From Atriophallophorus winterbourni (lineage: Eukaryota; Platyhelminthes; Trematoda; Plagiorchiida; Microphallidae): 64,000 nucleotides of DNA. Under the pieces are notes generated by a model. The model was not told the DNA's origin and made no database searches. It worked only from the letters and a program-made list of their open reading frames with translations. Made by a program: the position numbers and the translations under genes. The stretch lies in contig JACCGJ010014592.1 of assembly GCA_013407085.1 (NCBI GenBank), positions 1-64,000 of the forward strand, read 5' to 3'. Below are positions 1 to 11,364 of this stretch, piece after piece; the first letter of the stretch is position 1, and each line of letters starts with the position of its first letter.

Positions 1-361
1 AATTATTATTGCTTCGAGCGGAGAGAGATCAAAAACCCATTTGAACTTGCTATTTCTATGCTGAGGGGTAGGTTGGTTGAGGCATTTATATAATCACCGT
101 CATCGACAGCGAACAAGACGCGGTATGGCAAAAAATGAGAGGGCATCCACATACTATTACTTAACTAATCCAAGAATCGGCGTTTCTTTCAGCTCTTGGA
201 CCTTTGGTCTTAACACCCGTCTACAGATATTTTTGTGAGCAACAAGCTACTGCAAACAGTTCTATGCAAACAACAAGTGCCAAACCAAGAAGGCCGACCA
301 TAGTGTCCCACTCGGAAAGACCAGGCTTCGCAACCATACACTTGTTTAAACCTAACGGTAC

Positions 362-610
362 GCTTGCTGTTTTTCGTTTTGTCACCGATCGATCAAAATG
401 TGGATGCGGTCGGTTGATGTTCATGGTACGGTATTGGAAAAACGTGTGTCCGGTGAAGTTGAAGTTTGACCGCAGAACTGCTGACGGGCCAACGGAACGA
501 GCTTCTTTCAAACGGAAGAACGCATGATGTTCCACTGCCGCTTTCCATAAACGGCTGGCCAGGTGATGATTTAGCAAACGGAAACCAATGATGGTTTCGA
601 CCGGCTCAGA
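362..610 (-). CDS. FERM protein 4.1/coracle-like, exon with F3 end and FERM-adjacent region
   Basis: After a CTCTTTAG acceptor (AG at 611-612) the frame reads SEPVETIIGFRLLNHHLASRLWK, then EHHAFFRLKEA and NFNFTGHTFFQYRTM, NRPHPHFDRSVTKRK. This is the last F3 helix followed by the FERM-adjacent (FA) motif found in 4.1 proteins, a known phosphoregulation site. The 3' end is uncertain. I placed it at a GTACCG donor, but other weak GT sites follow and the frame stays open to a stop at 221. The C-terminal part of the gene is either further left, outside the window, or not recognisable. No spectrin-actin-binding or CTD exon is seen here. Confidence 0.75.
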
Positions 611-3600
611 CTAAAGAGCAGGGAAATAAAGCAATCCAACTACCAGCGATTAAATATTCAAATGCAATATTACTGTAACAAAATAAAATCCGAGCAGTTT
701 AAGATGGTATCAATAGTGCAGTAAACGCAGACACTGGCTCCATGGAGATGTGTTGATTTAAAATTTATTTAATTGAGAAAGTTCGAATGAATCGATTAGA
801 GAAGCTTTTATTAGCCCATCGATTCTGAGACAGGCTTCCCGAGACTAAGGATGACAGTACAAACACAGATGAATCAAGAATCAAGCAAGATTTTATGGTG
901 ATAAAAGCTAATGCTTTACACGTACCATTGGATGACAACTATTGCAAAAAGAAAAATTTAATCAAAATCACATTGTTAATATTTTTCCGGGTTCATGTTG
1001 CTTCAATACACCGGGCCAAATTCAGGGTTTTGTTCGACGTATGCATGAGTTTTAAATTGAATTTACCTGGCCAACCCTAAGTTACCGAGATCAAAATCAA
1101 TTGATGCCCCTTGCATGCTGTACAATCCTTTAATTGCTCATTTTGTATGCAGGTGCGTCCAACGTCCATCAACCGATAAGCCAACTTGCGTAGTGCGTAT
1201 TCACACTAGGCGTCACGAGTTTTAAATTGAATTTACCTGGCCAACCCTAAGTTACCGAGATCAAAATCAATTGATGCCCCTTGCATGCTGTACAATCCTT
1301 TAATTGCTCATTTTGTATGCAGGTGCGTCCAACGTCCATCAACCGATAAGCCAACTTGCGTAGTGCGTATTCACACTAGGCGTCACGCTAATCTTCCTCC
1401 GCTGCATAATCGGATGCCAGATTGTGGAGATATTCACACAAGCTTCGGTTATTTCAAGCGCCTCAGTGTGAAGTCTTTTCTTATAAGGTTTCACACCTCG
1501 CCTTATCACTCCGACGTTAAGATCCACGATGCGACATGTGGCTAAAACGTGTTCGGCAACAGCTGAATCCCGGAATTGCGGGGTTGCTTTAAATACTATT
1601 TAAGCGAGTGTTCTGAACACGTGGCGTGATAGCAGGACAACACTACGGACCGTTGTGATCAACTTTGTGAATATTTAGAAGGGTGAGTAGTCACAAACAC
1701 AAAACGTTCTAGCGATTTTCAGACGCGTATCTCAACTGTTTTCACCGTGAACCTGACCTTACTACTTACTGACACATTTGGGCTGGTGAAGCTTCTTTGT
1801 CAGAAACAAAACGTTATCCAAAATCTTCTCTAACCTCTTGCTTTCAAATTTATTTTCATATGATTCTCCGATCGGTCTAAAACATTGTCGAACTTATTTA
1901 TGAAAATTAAAAGAGTTCATCAAGCTTTGTATTACCTCTCTGCTGAGACTAATTGCGCGGATGATTACCCCTAGTTTTGTTGACAAGAAGCGGATAATGT
2001 GATAAGATTTCACCCACTGGACAGGGTGCTAGGCTGACAACGTTGTTTTTTACTTACGTCGGAACTGGTTTAACGCTGGGTAAGGTTTAAGCACACTTTC
2101 CTCAATGTGTAACTACGGCAGGTATCGAACTAGGAATCTTTATAATTACGAACTAAGAATCTCTCTAAAGACAGCACCCATTGGCAAAAGGTTGACGTGG
2201 ACGATTTCATAAACTAAATGTAAAATCCACGTTACTTTACAAACGTGCAACTATAAAAAATTATGGAAATGCCGTGAAGACTACATCAAATTTAATTTCT
2301 GTAAGATTCGAAAAGATAGCTGATTAACACGATGTACGAGCACACCTGTGACCGGTTTCAGAGAAGGCCCGAGATGAAATGGAAGTTTTAACAGCTTCAA
2401 AACTATTTAATGGCTACGAATTTCATTGGAAAGTTGGTGGGAACCTCATGCAGAAATTTACACAGCGGATTTCAGATATCTTAATGACAATGTGGATGCA
2501 GTCCGTTACCATTGGGACACAATGTCGCGTGGTTTCATTAATTAAATTAAAGACTGAAAGATAACACGTCCTGGTATGAATGATCCGCACAAGACGATCG
2601 AATAGAATTGAGGACAAACGATATTGTAGCGATAATGAATACGACCATCAGCGATTAGAACCCGAGAAAAAACGTATTCCGTATAACCTAATACAGAAGA
2701 CCGCAGGTGCATTTTGTTTTATGCTGTTCTCAGTCCAGTTACCCTGCGACGCAACCACCCTGGCTTGTCGTTAAGTGAATTGTGTATCGATGATTCCAGC
2801 GATGCGCACATGCATCGCAACTATTGAACATGCGGGCGGCGTATAATTTGCTCATGTAACTATCAGGACAAACTATCCAGCGCAGATCGATTAACGGTGG
2901 GTGAACGTCTGCACAGAGCGGTAATCTAAGATACCGGGACGTTCGAGTATAAGCACACAAACAAAGATCGAACAGTTCTGTGATAAAGTGAAACCAACGA
3001 TCATGTTATGCAAATATGTTGTAAAACGTGCACATATAGCAGATAAATATGACATGGATTTTAAACATGCACGACCCGTGCACTAGTGCGAGTATGTGAT
3101 AAACGGTTGGAATACAGAAAGGTTTGCGATTATAGCGTAACGGATTACAAATTCATGAGCAGCAATGCACATACTTTGGGTATCGTTCGCATAATCACTT
3201 GAAATTATTCGTCGTATTTACCAAAAGAGGACATAGCTGCAAGTTATCCTCATTAGACCGAGAACATTGGCAAGAACTCCAAGAGTACCAGAGACAATCC
3301 GCAAAGTAGGAATAAGTTAACTAGCGATGAGAGTATTCAAACCAACTCTGCTTGTGCTCGTCATGATTGTATCTGGAATGTGATAATACTAGATCACAAA
3401 ACGATGAAGTGCATATACTGGCAAACAGGTCTGGTACACAATGCAAATAATGCGTCTGTCCTGACTGTGAGTAGTTTTGTGTGAATCACAAAAAGCACGA
3501 ATCAATGGGCCATGAAGGCCGTGTCAATAGGATAAATATTTGTATTACATATCATCAGTGTTGGGGCATGATGTGAATTCGCAAAAACTGCCGCAAAACT

Positions 3601-3690
3601 TCGAAGGGCACCTCAGAAATGCACCAAAACATCAAACTTTACGCAGAAAACGTAGGTTTTCATTCAACCAAATTTAACCCAACAACTCAC
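611..3690 (-). other. Intron of the FERM gene
   Basis: This stretch lies between two well-supported FERM exons and is not coding. It holds a perfect 170-bp tandem duplication (1047-1386). I see no other repeat family or confident exon in it. Confidence 0.7.
1047..1386. repeat. Perfect tandem duplication, 2 x 170 bp
   Basis: The unit starting GAGTTTTAAATTGAATTTAC at 1047 is repeated without a visible mismatch at 1217. The second copy ends in CGTCAC at 1386. Both copies sit in an intron of the FERM gene. Identity over 170 bases indicates a recent duplication. Confidence 0.95.
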
Positions 3691-3931
3691 ATTATCAGGG
3701 CGAATTTTCAGATAGAAGTTGTTCTTTTTGTAAGATATCCTCAGCACCTTGGGCCAAGCAAATCTGCCAATACGTAAGCGATCTCGATAGATCACGATGC
3801 CATGAAAACCAACACCCAGATAAATCTCCACATTATCTGTATCACGGACTGGGTGTAAATCGATGCCATAGAGTTCCAAGCGTTTAGCGGTTTCTAAATA
3901 TTTGATGTCCGCTTGATTTGGTTTCATTCCG
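3691..3931 (-). CDS. FERM protein 4.1/coracle-like, internal exon (F2/F3 lobes)
   Basis: The 241-base exon encodes GMKPNQADIKYLETAKRLELYG, DLHPVRD, VEIYLGVGFHGIVIYRD, RIGRFAWPKVLRISYKKNNFYLKIRPDN, the phosphotyrosine-binding-like F3 start of 4.1 proteins. The acceptor is CTCTTCAG at 3932-3939 and the donor is GTGAGT at 3685-3690. The phase is 2 in and 0 out, consistent with both neighbours. It shares strand and order with exons at 5034-5337 and 362-610. Confidence 0.9.
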
Positions 3932-4090
3932 CTGAAGAGACAGTAAAAAAGATTTAAAACGATCAATTACTTCATGGAAAGCTCATAATTTTGGACTACA
4001 GAGTACGATGATAAAAAGACGGGGATCAACATCTTAAAAGCAATGAAGTGGTGTAAAAGCCGAGCACTAGTTGGATATTCATTCGCCATC

Positions 4091-4110
4091 ATATATATAT
4101 ATATATATAT
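4091..4110. repeat. (AT)10 microsatellite
   Basis: Twenty bases of alternating AT lie in an intron of the FERM gene. Confidence 0.95.
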
Positions 4111-4254
4111 GCCATACAGCCATGCTACAATAAAATAAATAGAATGGGGGTTGAAACTTGAAATGACGGTAATAAATTGAACAACAGTGGAGAAATTATA
4201 TATCCTTGTTGCATACCATTGCCTATAATAGTTGATTGGTATGCTATTATACAC

Positions 4255-4437
4255 CGTATCACGCGCTGTGGAGCTGCTAGGTCTACGATCGGTTTACGGA
4301 TGGCGTACGTGGGACCGGACCTGGCTTAGAATCTGCGCGGAACTCGCTTCTGACCGCCGAGCGTGGGTGGCTGCAATCCGTGATATCAACGAAGCCGACT
4401 CATCCTCCAGTAGGAGATAGTCGCAGAAAAGTAAAAG
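4255..4437 (+). mobile_element. RTE-like LINE, 3'-terminal fragment
   Basis: The plus-strand frame reads GWRTWDRTWLRICAELASDRRAW then EADSSSSRR and a stop. This is the C-terminal tail typical of RTE-type polyproteins. After the stop comes TCGCAGAAAAGTAAAAGTGAG, an AAGTA-rich tail. The last 45 bases or so match the 3' end of the SINE-C family in this window (compare 56774-56833), so this LINE family is a candidate 3'-end partner for that SINE. The copy is strongly 5'-truncated and lies in an intron, antisense to the FERM gene. Confidence 0.7.
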
Positions 4438-5033
4438 TGAGTTAGATTAAAGGTGTTCCAAAACTTGTTTGGCCCGAGGAAGGATTAAAAGGAATTGTAC
4501 GAGCAACGTAGAAAGTGCCTGGTAGGAAGTCTTGGCGTGATCAACTTCTTCCTCTAAATCTATTTCTTGTAAGGACAAGCGACAAAACCTCAATAGGGTA
4601 GAGTAGTTTTCTAAGGTGATTGTTACTGTGCTTTAATAATCACTATACTTATGCATGCAGATATACGCGATTTTAGAAGACTAGCTTTGGGTTCACGATA
4701 CGTTAGGCTTCCAATAGCTTCAGGTTGGTACCCTATGACACTGGACCCCACGGCAGTCTGCTAGTGCAATTGGATAGTTTTACTTGTCATTGTAATATGC
4801 GGGCCCGGATGCTACAATGTTGCTTTAATCCAACAAGAAACTTTAGGTTTCTCGACCTTTAGATGTATGTATGTTGAAAACGAGTCTAGCTGACCACTAT
4901 CAATCAACCTTTCAGATATTAGTGATTCTATTGTTGCCGAAGGAAAACGCGGTATAGCTTCATTGGTCAGATAGGTGCAAAAGGCATCGCAAATCGTTTG
5001 TAAATTAGATTCGTTCTATGAAAGAACACTTAC

Positions 5034-5337
5034 ACATGTGTTTTGTGAAGCTCGGCAATTTTCTGGAGTAACTGCGGTGTTGGTGATGGGACAAATTCGA
5101 ATTCCTTCAAATACTCAATCGAATTTCCATGTTCCCATTCGTCATAATCACCGAGTTCGGCCTGAACCATAAACGAACCGAGTAGAGCTTGGGTGACCCA
5201 AGAACAGGGCAATTTGCCGGTGTAGATATCCTGGCGAACCTGTAGTGTTAGCTGATAGCGCGTAATGTCTTCTTGTAACAGCGTTGGTTCGGGAGGATAA
5301 AACTTCACTTGAAAGGAGAATAGCCACTCCTCGCCAT
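5034..5337 (-). CDS. FERM protein 4.1/coracle-like, internal exon (F1 end and F2 lobe)
   Basis: The exon reads [48 protein letters not shown] and IAELHKTH, a classic 4.1 FERM F2 signature. It begins after a CCAG acceptor (AG at 5338-5339) and ends in phase 2 before a GTAAGT donor at 5028-5033. Its reading joins cleanly to the next exon at 3931. Between this exon and the upstream exon ending at 8799, about 12 residues that follow the TW of F1 in other 4.1 proteins are missing. They should lie in a very short exon within 5338-8792 that I could not locate. The first codon of this exon is split 1+2. Confidence 0.9.
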
Positions 5338-6001
5338 CTGGATGGAATATGTGGCGAAATGGTCAACAAAGCAGAATCGACGGAAAAAGGTCGATAAGCA
5401 ATCATCGCACTCGAACAGTATTAGTACATGTTGGTATTGATTGTATCAGGTTGCATTATACCGATCGCTTAGTAAACAACATCAAGGTTATACAAACATC
5501 AAGCTCGAAGATTGAGCACATTGGTAGATATGATAAAATTATTAACGTGAATCATTCAGTATAATTGAATGTAGTACTTGGAAAAATAACTATGTTTAAG
5601 TGACGTGCAGTGAAATTCGGATGGGAGCACTTTTGTAAAGAAAATAGTCTAAATGTCGTCAATTAAAATAGACATCACACACAAACAGTAAAATGGAAGA
5701 TAGCAGATTAACAGTTGTCTAGAAAGCAATCAGCTTGATTGACACTTGAAAATCGCGTGTCCTTAAGATTAATCAACGGCATTATACTTCACTAAAGCGA
5801 AGACAACTGTTCGGGTAAGCAATAAAATAAGTATGGAAAAAGAATGCAGCTGTCTGATAGAATGCAATGTACAACATGATCACGGTCAAGAATCAGATGC
5901 TTTGGATTAGAGCCGGTTATAATTGGGAAGAGATAACTATCATTAGAGATTATCTAAGTAAACTTTTCAACTGATATCGGTTGTTGATATCACAACTGTG
6001 A

Positions 6002-6163
6002 AAGTGTGTAGCAATTTGTCTTACGCATATGCTAAATTGTCACCGAGTAAACTACCAATGAGGAGTGGAGGCAGTTTTGCTGAAACTAATACATCCTTCA
6101 ATTCCTGTTTAAGTTTGGGCAATTGGGCAGTATGTAAGTACAGCAGACCTTTAGAGTTCGAAT
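6002..6163 (-). other. Unassigned exon-like open segment
   Basis: On the minus strand a long pyrimidine run and AG are followed by an open frame containing PKLKQELKDV and PPLLIGSLLGDNLAYA, then GTAAGAC. It looks like a spliceable exon, but its phases (2 in, 2 out) do not fit the flanking FERM exons and I do not recognise the peptide. It could be chance, a cassette exon, or part of the adjacent gypsy leader. Confidence 0.2.
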
Positions 6164-6299
6164 TTCTTTGATGACGAAGGGAAAACAGGAAAATAGAAAA
6201 AGTTCAAAAATAACTGTTTTACGAACGTGATAAGTTATGCAATATTACTGTTAGGAGGGTAACCTCCGAATGTATAATATGTAATAGTTGACAGTTTAC

Positions 6300-7270
6300 A
6301 TAAAACCTCTTTTCCCTTTTCAGCTTGCCATTGGTGCCTTTGTGCTTCAGCAATAAATTTCCATTCAAATCACTCGTGCTTCCGTCCGAAACAGTCTCTT
6401 TGCGAATCTAGAGTTTTTCCCGTGACTGAGAAAACATAACAATTTGGCGACGCGTTATTAGTGAACCCACAATGGATATACCAGTAGAAGATGCAACAAA
6501 GCTTCTTCGCAATCAACAGGCGCTGTTTGAACATAGTCAAATGCGCATCATCAAAGTACTCACACAACGTTTAAACTTGATAGCCACGGTTGGACCGCCT
6601 CATGTGCAGTCTGAAACAATAGATTCTGTCTCTGCTACCATCAATGAGTTCCATTAAGAACCTTCATCTGGACAAACATTCGATGCCTGGTACAAGCGCT
6701 GGGAGGACACCTTTCAGCATGAGCTAAGCAGCAAGCATCCAGCCTGGAAAGCATGTTTGCTGGTTAGGAATCTTGGAACGGTTGAACACGAACGTTTTAC
6801 CAATTTTCTCTTGCCGAAATAACCCAAAGATCTCACATTTGAGGAAACGGTAGATCAGCTCCGTGAAATATTTGGCGACCAAGCTTCATTGTTCAATCTT
6901 CGATACAACTGTCTGAAGTTATTCAAGACAGCGACCGACGACTATGTCACATTTGCAGGAATCGTCGACCGAGAGTGTGAAAGGTTCCAGTTGAAATCAC
7001 TGACTGAAGATCAGTTCAAATGCCTCATATTTTTGATGGTCCCTCCTCTCACAATGATTCACACATTCGTATGCGGTTGCTGTCCAAATTGGACCAAAAT
7101 CCCAATATGACTGTTCAAGATCTAACCATTGAATGTCAACGTCTGCTAAATCTTAAGCACGATACTGCGATGGTGTAGCTATCAACTCAGCCATCAACTT
7201 TGGTCCAGAAGGTGAAACAAACCTCAGTCTCACATTCAAAAAAGCCCCCAACAACATGTTGGTCGTGAGC
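6300..7270 (+). mobile_element. gag: Ty3/gypsy-like element, gag remnant
   Basis: A gag-like frame starts with MDIPVEDATKLLRNQQALFEH at 6472 and continues through in-frame stops: FDAWYKRWEDTFQHEL, TFEETVDQLREIFGD, SLFNLRYNCLKL, YVTFAGIVDRECERFQL, EDQFKCLIFLM. This resembles the gag of CsRn1/Mag-type elements of flatworms. Upstream, AATTTGGCGACG (6441-6452) looks like the LTR/primer-binding-site junction of this class. No LTR boundary was identified, and pol is absent here. Several stops and a frameshift at about 7055 make it a fossil. It lies in the FERM intron between exons at 5337 and 8799, in antisense. Confidence 0.65.
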
Positions 7271-8792
7271 TAAATTGTGACGTCTTCTTCAGAGATACAA
7301 TTGCAAAGTGGAAAACAACGACGAAACTTCAAAGTGTTCATTTGATTCAGTGAAGCCAAAACAAGATACCACAAATTCACAGAGTAAAGCGCTTTAGGAA
7401 TTACGCCTCTTTCAAACTAGTCTCACAAATTCGATCAAATTATAGCTTGGTTATATGGAGCTCACAAAGTGTAAAAACAGTAGGAAGTGACATCTCATCA
7501 ACATAACTAAATCCAGAAATACCATAAAGTGGTAACGAAGACTGAATGATTAGTAGCTACGTGTTAAGACTACAACTTCACGAGGCATGATCTCTAAAAA
7601 GACAATTTAAACAGTAAAATAAGATAGCCATCGTAAATCCGGGGCGATAAATGTGCGTACTTGTTGGGCAGTGAAGCAAAGCTCGCTGCTCCAAAAAATT
7701 CTGTCTACATACTATAAGTTTGAGTTAACCGGATGTACGGACCAACATCTGTAATAAACTGAGAGATGATGAGGACTAAATGATATAAAATTTTCAATAG
7801 AAAAAATACAAGCAACACCGGTCTTTCACAAGTAACTGTTAATTTAAATCACGGGGATGGGGATTATCAAGTTTTATTTTGTTGTCGCAGTCATTGAAGC
7901 TGAATATCACGGTTAAGAAATTGGAAAAATGTATGCGACATGTGGTGACTTAGTAACGAGATCTGAAGAAACGAAAATAATTTTACAACGCTGCAAACAA
8001 AAAAACGCAGCAAAAGATCGCTCACTTTTCAACTGTTTGATGATTTTTTGCTCGGGATCAAGCCAAAACTGAAAGTGTAAAAGTTACAAAAGTAAATGCG
8101 TCTTTGTCATAAAACAGAGACTTTTTTGGTATAATGGAAGGTTGCAGTGAATATTGAGTGGCATAAATAGAATTGACCATTTGACTATATAAAAAATATT
8201 TGGATAGAATCAATATCTAATCTATCTCGTTTTTTTATAGATTTGCAAATTTATACTGTCTGGGACAATCATGCAGATGTTTCACGATCGCCATTGAGCA
8301 AAATGCTAGTTTACTCAACCCAAGATGAGAAAGGAAGAGTGCCTAATGATTATGATAGTACCCAGTTCCCATATTTCTAGTGCTTAACCATACGCGGGAC
8401 TGCTTTCAAAACAAGTTCCAGACCAAGATGGCCGTTTAATCTTCAAAGTATTCGAAGGGTAAATCAATAAACAATTATAGTTTAAAAGATTTTATTGTAT
8501 TCTTGAATGGTCCTCGTGTCTCGAAAATGGGATTCGAACAATCTAATGATGTACAACGTAGCGAAAAAGTGAAAATTATATAAGCGCGCATTTTCGAACT
8601 TAAAAGTGCAGCGCCCTTATGCGGGCATCGATATATCAAGACAGCACGCACAGATCTCAACCATGCAAGAGCAACTTCACGGATAAAATGGCGAATAATT
8701 TCGAGGCTAGTAACAAACAAATATATCGTGAAATGTTTATACCAGAAAAATTTTCAGTTAGATTGGCGTGTACAAAATTCACCCTCTATAAA
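7271..8792. other. Intron sequence without recognised features
   Basis: This is the part of the large FERM intron next to exon 8799-9695. It is AT-rich, with no long open frame and no repeat family that I recognise. Confidence 0.5.
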
Positions 8793-8798
8793 ACTTAC

Positions 8799-9695
8799 CC
8801 ATGTTCGAAGTTTATTGCTGACGTACGTCAGTCCAAAGTAGTCAGTTTCGACAATATCAAGTGAATTACAGACTCGATTTAATAAAACATGTCCATTGTC
8901 GTGTTTATCCAAATCGAACGACAATTCTTCACCATCGAGCATGATGACACGTGCAGGATAAGCCGATTGTGAAATGCCTGTGTTTCGCTCGGCTAGTGTA
9001 CCGGGTGGTGGGTTTTCCTTATTACGTTTCAGTCGCCGAAAGGACGCAAAGAGCTTTCGTACTCCTTTGTGGTGCTCGGGTTGTGGCGTGATTGCCGGAG
9101 GAACATTTGAAGGACGCAAATCTGGGTTCCAGAAACCGGATTGGCTTCCACCTAGGGCCCGCGGAGTACCGTCGGCTAACGACGTAGTGTTTATATCAGA
9201 AACTGATTCTACCGGTTGCCCGTAATTTGGAGAAGTTCCATATGGGTTGTCCTCAATTGGTTGTCCGCTGAAAGAGCGAGAGACTCTGCGGACAAGGTTG
9301 GAGCCTGATAGTACGCTCTCTTTGGGAATAGGGGAATTTTCATCTGTATCATCATCATACTGTTCGGGTGCGTATTGATTTAAATCGTTGATGTATTCAT
9401 GGGTATGTGAATTTCTGGTAGATACTCGTGTACCACGTGACGTAGAATAACGAGAGCGCCTCAGACTACCATTCTCGTTACCGTGTTTGATTTGGTTAGA
9501 GTGTACATCATTGGAATAGTCGTATTCGGGTGAATTTCTTCCAAGTGAGGTATGTCTTTCAGTATGATCAATAGGTGCATTAGGATAATTCTGAATTGAA
9601 TCAACATTTTCACTCGGAACATCGCGATATTTTGAACGATGACGCGGTCTTTCCTTAATCCGATTAGATTGACGACGTTCGCGAGTCTCTTCCAT
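8799..9695 (-). CDS. FERM protein 4.1/coracle-like, first coding exon (head region and start of FERM F1)
   Basis: This exon encodes about 299 residues. The first 230 or so are a low-complexity, Ser/Arg/Asn-rich head with no recognised domain. The end is the start of a FERM F1 lobe: a beta strand with LDGEELSF, then KHDNGHVLLNRVCNSLDIVETDYFGLTY, which matches the ubiquitin-like F1 of protein 4.1. The frame ends at TGG followed by a consensus GTAAGT donor (8793-8798), in phase 0. The ATG at 9695 is the first Met after a polypyrimidine-like TTTATGTTTCAG acceptor about 25 bases upstream. Family knowledge: protein 4.1/coracle proteins link the spectrin-actin skeleton to membrane proteins and septate junctions. 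The head could instead be longer or alternatively spliced. Confidence 0.85.
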
Positions 9696-9733
9696 TAGAC
9701 TGAATTATTACTTTGATAGCTGAAACATAAACG
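9696..9733 (-). promoter_or_regulatory. 3' splice site and short 5' leader of the FERM gene
   Basis: On the minus strand a pyrimidine-rich TTTATGTTTCAG ends at 9720, followed by about 24 bases before the ATG at 9695. This can be a normal intron acceptor of a 5'UTR exon or a spliced-leader trans-splice acceptor, which many flatworm genes use. The two cannot be told apart from sequence alone. Confidence 0.5.
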
Positions 9734-9789
9734 AAACGGTCCTAAATAGCGATTCGGGACCATTACCTAGGGGCATTCCTAATGATTAA

Positions 9790-10125
9790 AAATCAAAGCA
9801 TGTATCGAATGAAGGAAACGATTCAAGGCTGCTGATCACGATGCCATACCGTCTGTTTGGTTCAAGGAGTGTGACCAAATCCTAATCAATACATTAGGCG
9901 ATCTCATTCGTGAAGTGTGGTTGTCAGAATCCGTCCCTCAGTGTTGGGGAGAATCGGTTATCATGCCGATATTTAAAAATGGTGTGCGAAGCTCCTGCTC
10001 TAATCACCGTGGGATAAGTCACACTCCCATCATTACTCGGAAAGTATAGCAGTGAAAGCCGCAAGGAAGATGTCGTGCTGATGTAGCTCACGAAACTTGA
10101 TTGAATGCATGTTCTATTCAAGGTG
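9790..10125 (+). mobile_element. RTE-like LINE, reverse transcriptase fragment
   Basis: The plus strand reads HDAIPSVWFKECDQIL, LIREVWLSESVPQCWGESVIMPIFKNG and CSNHRGISHTPI. This is the block just before the RT fingers of RTE elements (W...G..I.PIFKKG...NYRGIS). It ends in stop codons and is truncated at both sides. It sits just upstream of the FERM start exon. Confidence 0.75.
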
Positions 10126-10439
10126 TAGACACCTTATCCTAGCGTGTTTGTGCTTACTCGTCTATAGAATCCGTAGCTATTCAAGTCCCACCATTCTTCA
10201 TCTTAAAGGATTTTATTTTTTCAATGGTTGCGTGGCCGTTGAAAATTCGGTACATGCTACCGGTGTAATGCTGAATCTGATGATGATGACCTAGGGGATT
10301 TAGATGCTTGGTAAGGTAACTGAATGTTATCTCATTCATCATGTATGTATGCATAAAATCACAAAACTGCAAATGATCTAATATACTCTCAAGATGCCCA
10401 GGCTTAAATAGATAAAATAAACGGAAAATGGCAGTGAGA

Positions 10440-10850
10440 CTACAGCTCACTACCTGTGGCAGATCAATTTAACACGGGGTTAGCTGCACAGCACAGAAGT
10501 ACTGCACGATTGCACATCCGTGTTTCATAATCATAGCATTACATCGGAACTTATTCTGTGAACAATCAAACTATGTTGATGTGTGTGATCTGAAAGCACA
10601 AGCCTGATCCAGGCAAAGTGCCGCACAGTCAGAGACTGTACGTGGGCTTAGATAATGTCAGATTTTCCAGGCCTAGACAGATATGACAAGAAATAGAAAT
10701 GGTAGTGAGACTCCACCGTGTTTCAGCATGCAGCTCGCTACCGGTAGCCAATCAATTTAGCACGATGATAGCCGCACAGCACAGAAATACTGCATGATTG
10801 CACATCCATGCACAAACTATGTTGCATGTAAATGAGCTTTTTGTTCACGG
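10440..10850 (+). repeat. SINE-A family copies (two, in tandem)
   Basis: The motif GCACAAGCCTGATCCAGGCA with AAAGTGCCGCACAGTCAGAGACTG, then a TTTTCCAGGCCTAGACAG block, lies at 10595-10680. A second module ending in GATTGCACATCCRTG occurs at 10447-10535 and again at 10734-10810. The same blocks recur at 12905-13190, 17363-17530 and 53222-53325, which makes this a dispersed short family. No open frame or tRNA-like box was convincing. Confidence 0.65.
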
Positions 10851-11080
10851 TAATGGGTTCAAACACCAGTCTACATGAGTGTGGGCTCACGTGATGAAAC
10901 AGGTTGTTCGTGTCAACCTTATCCAATAGTGGCATACAAGCGCAACTAGTTTGCCATACATCCACTTTCAACCGCATGCGGATCCTTATCCTACTGTCCC
11001 TACCTGATGAGTGCAAACAGCACGAAACCATTCGTGGGGTGTATGTGCGATGCAAATGCATGCAAATGAGCTTTTTATTT
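10820..11080 (+). mobile_element. Retrozyme-like unit, inverted and diverged copy
   Basis: This segment is the reverse complement of the 231-bp unit repeated at 11226-11696. Shared blocks include TTATCCAAYAGTGGCATACAAGCGC, GGATCC and CTGATGAGTGCAAACAGCAC. It is more diverged than the two direct units. It carries GCATGYAAATGAGCTTTTT near both ends, suggesting that it is slightly longer than one unit. It forms an inverted repeat with the downstream dimer. Confidence 0.75.
10998..11039 (+). ncRNA. Hammerhead ribozyme motif, degenerate
   Basis: On the plus strand CCCTAC (stem I) is followed by CTGATGAG, then the stem-loop GTGC-AAACA-GCAC (the first G is shared with the core), GAAA, and GTGGGG as the second strand of stem I. 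Stem III is damaged: ACCATTC replaces the ACCGGTA or ACTGGTA of the other copies, so this copy is probably impaired. Confidence 0.65.
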
Positions 11081-11211
11081 TCTATTCCGTTTTCAGCTCT
11101 CCATTTGCTTTATCTATTACTGACATGTTGGACTACTAACCGAACGTGTTACTTTGAGCGTAGGTTCCGTCACCTTTTGTTTCTCCATTGCACTATTTAT
11201 TTATCCAAAAT

Positions 11212-11225
11212 TAACGTTGATACCG
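11212..11225. repeat. Target-site duplication, left copy (14 bp)
   Basis: TAACGTTGATACCG here is identical to 11697-11710. The two copies bracket exactly the dimeric hammerhead repeat. Confidence 0.9.
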
Positions 11226-11364
11226 AAGCAGCGCTTGTATGCCACTGTTGGATAAGGCTGGTACGACCAACCTGTTCAATCTCATGTGTCCAAACACATG
11301 TTTAATGGGGTTAAACCCATAACCATGAAACAAAATATTCATTTGCATGCTTTTCCGCCACACA

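Noticed and set aside
2580..2774. 64-codon plus-strand frame in the first intron
   Set aside because: No recognised family, no splice sites that join it to anything, and antisense to the FERM gene.
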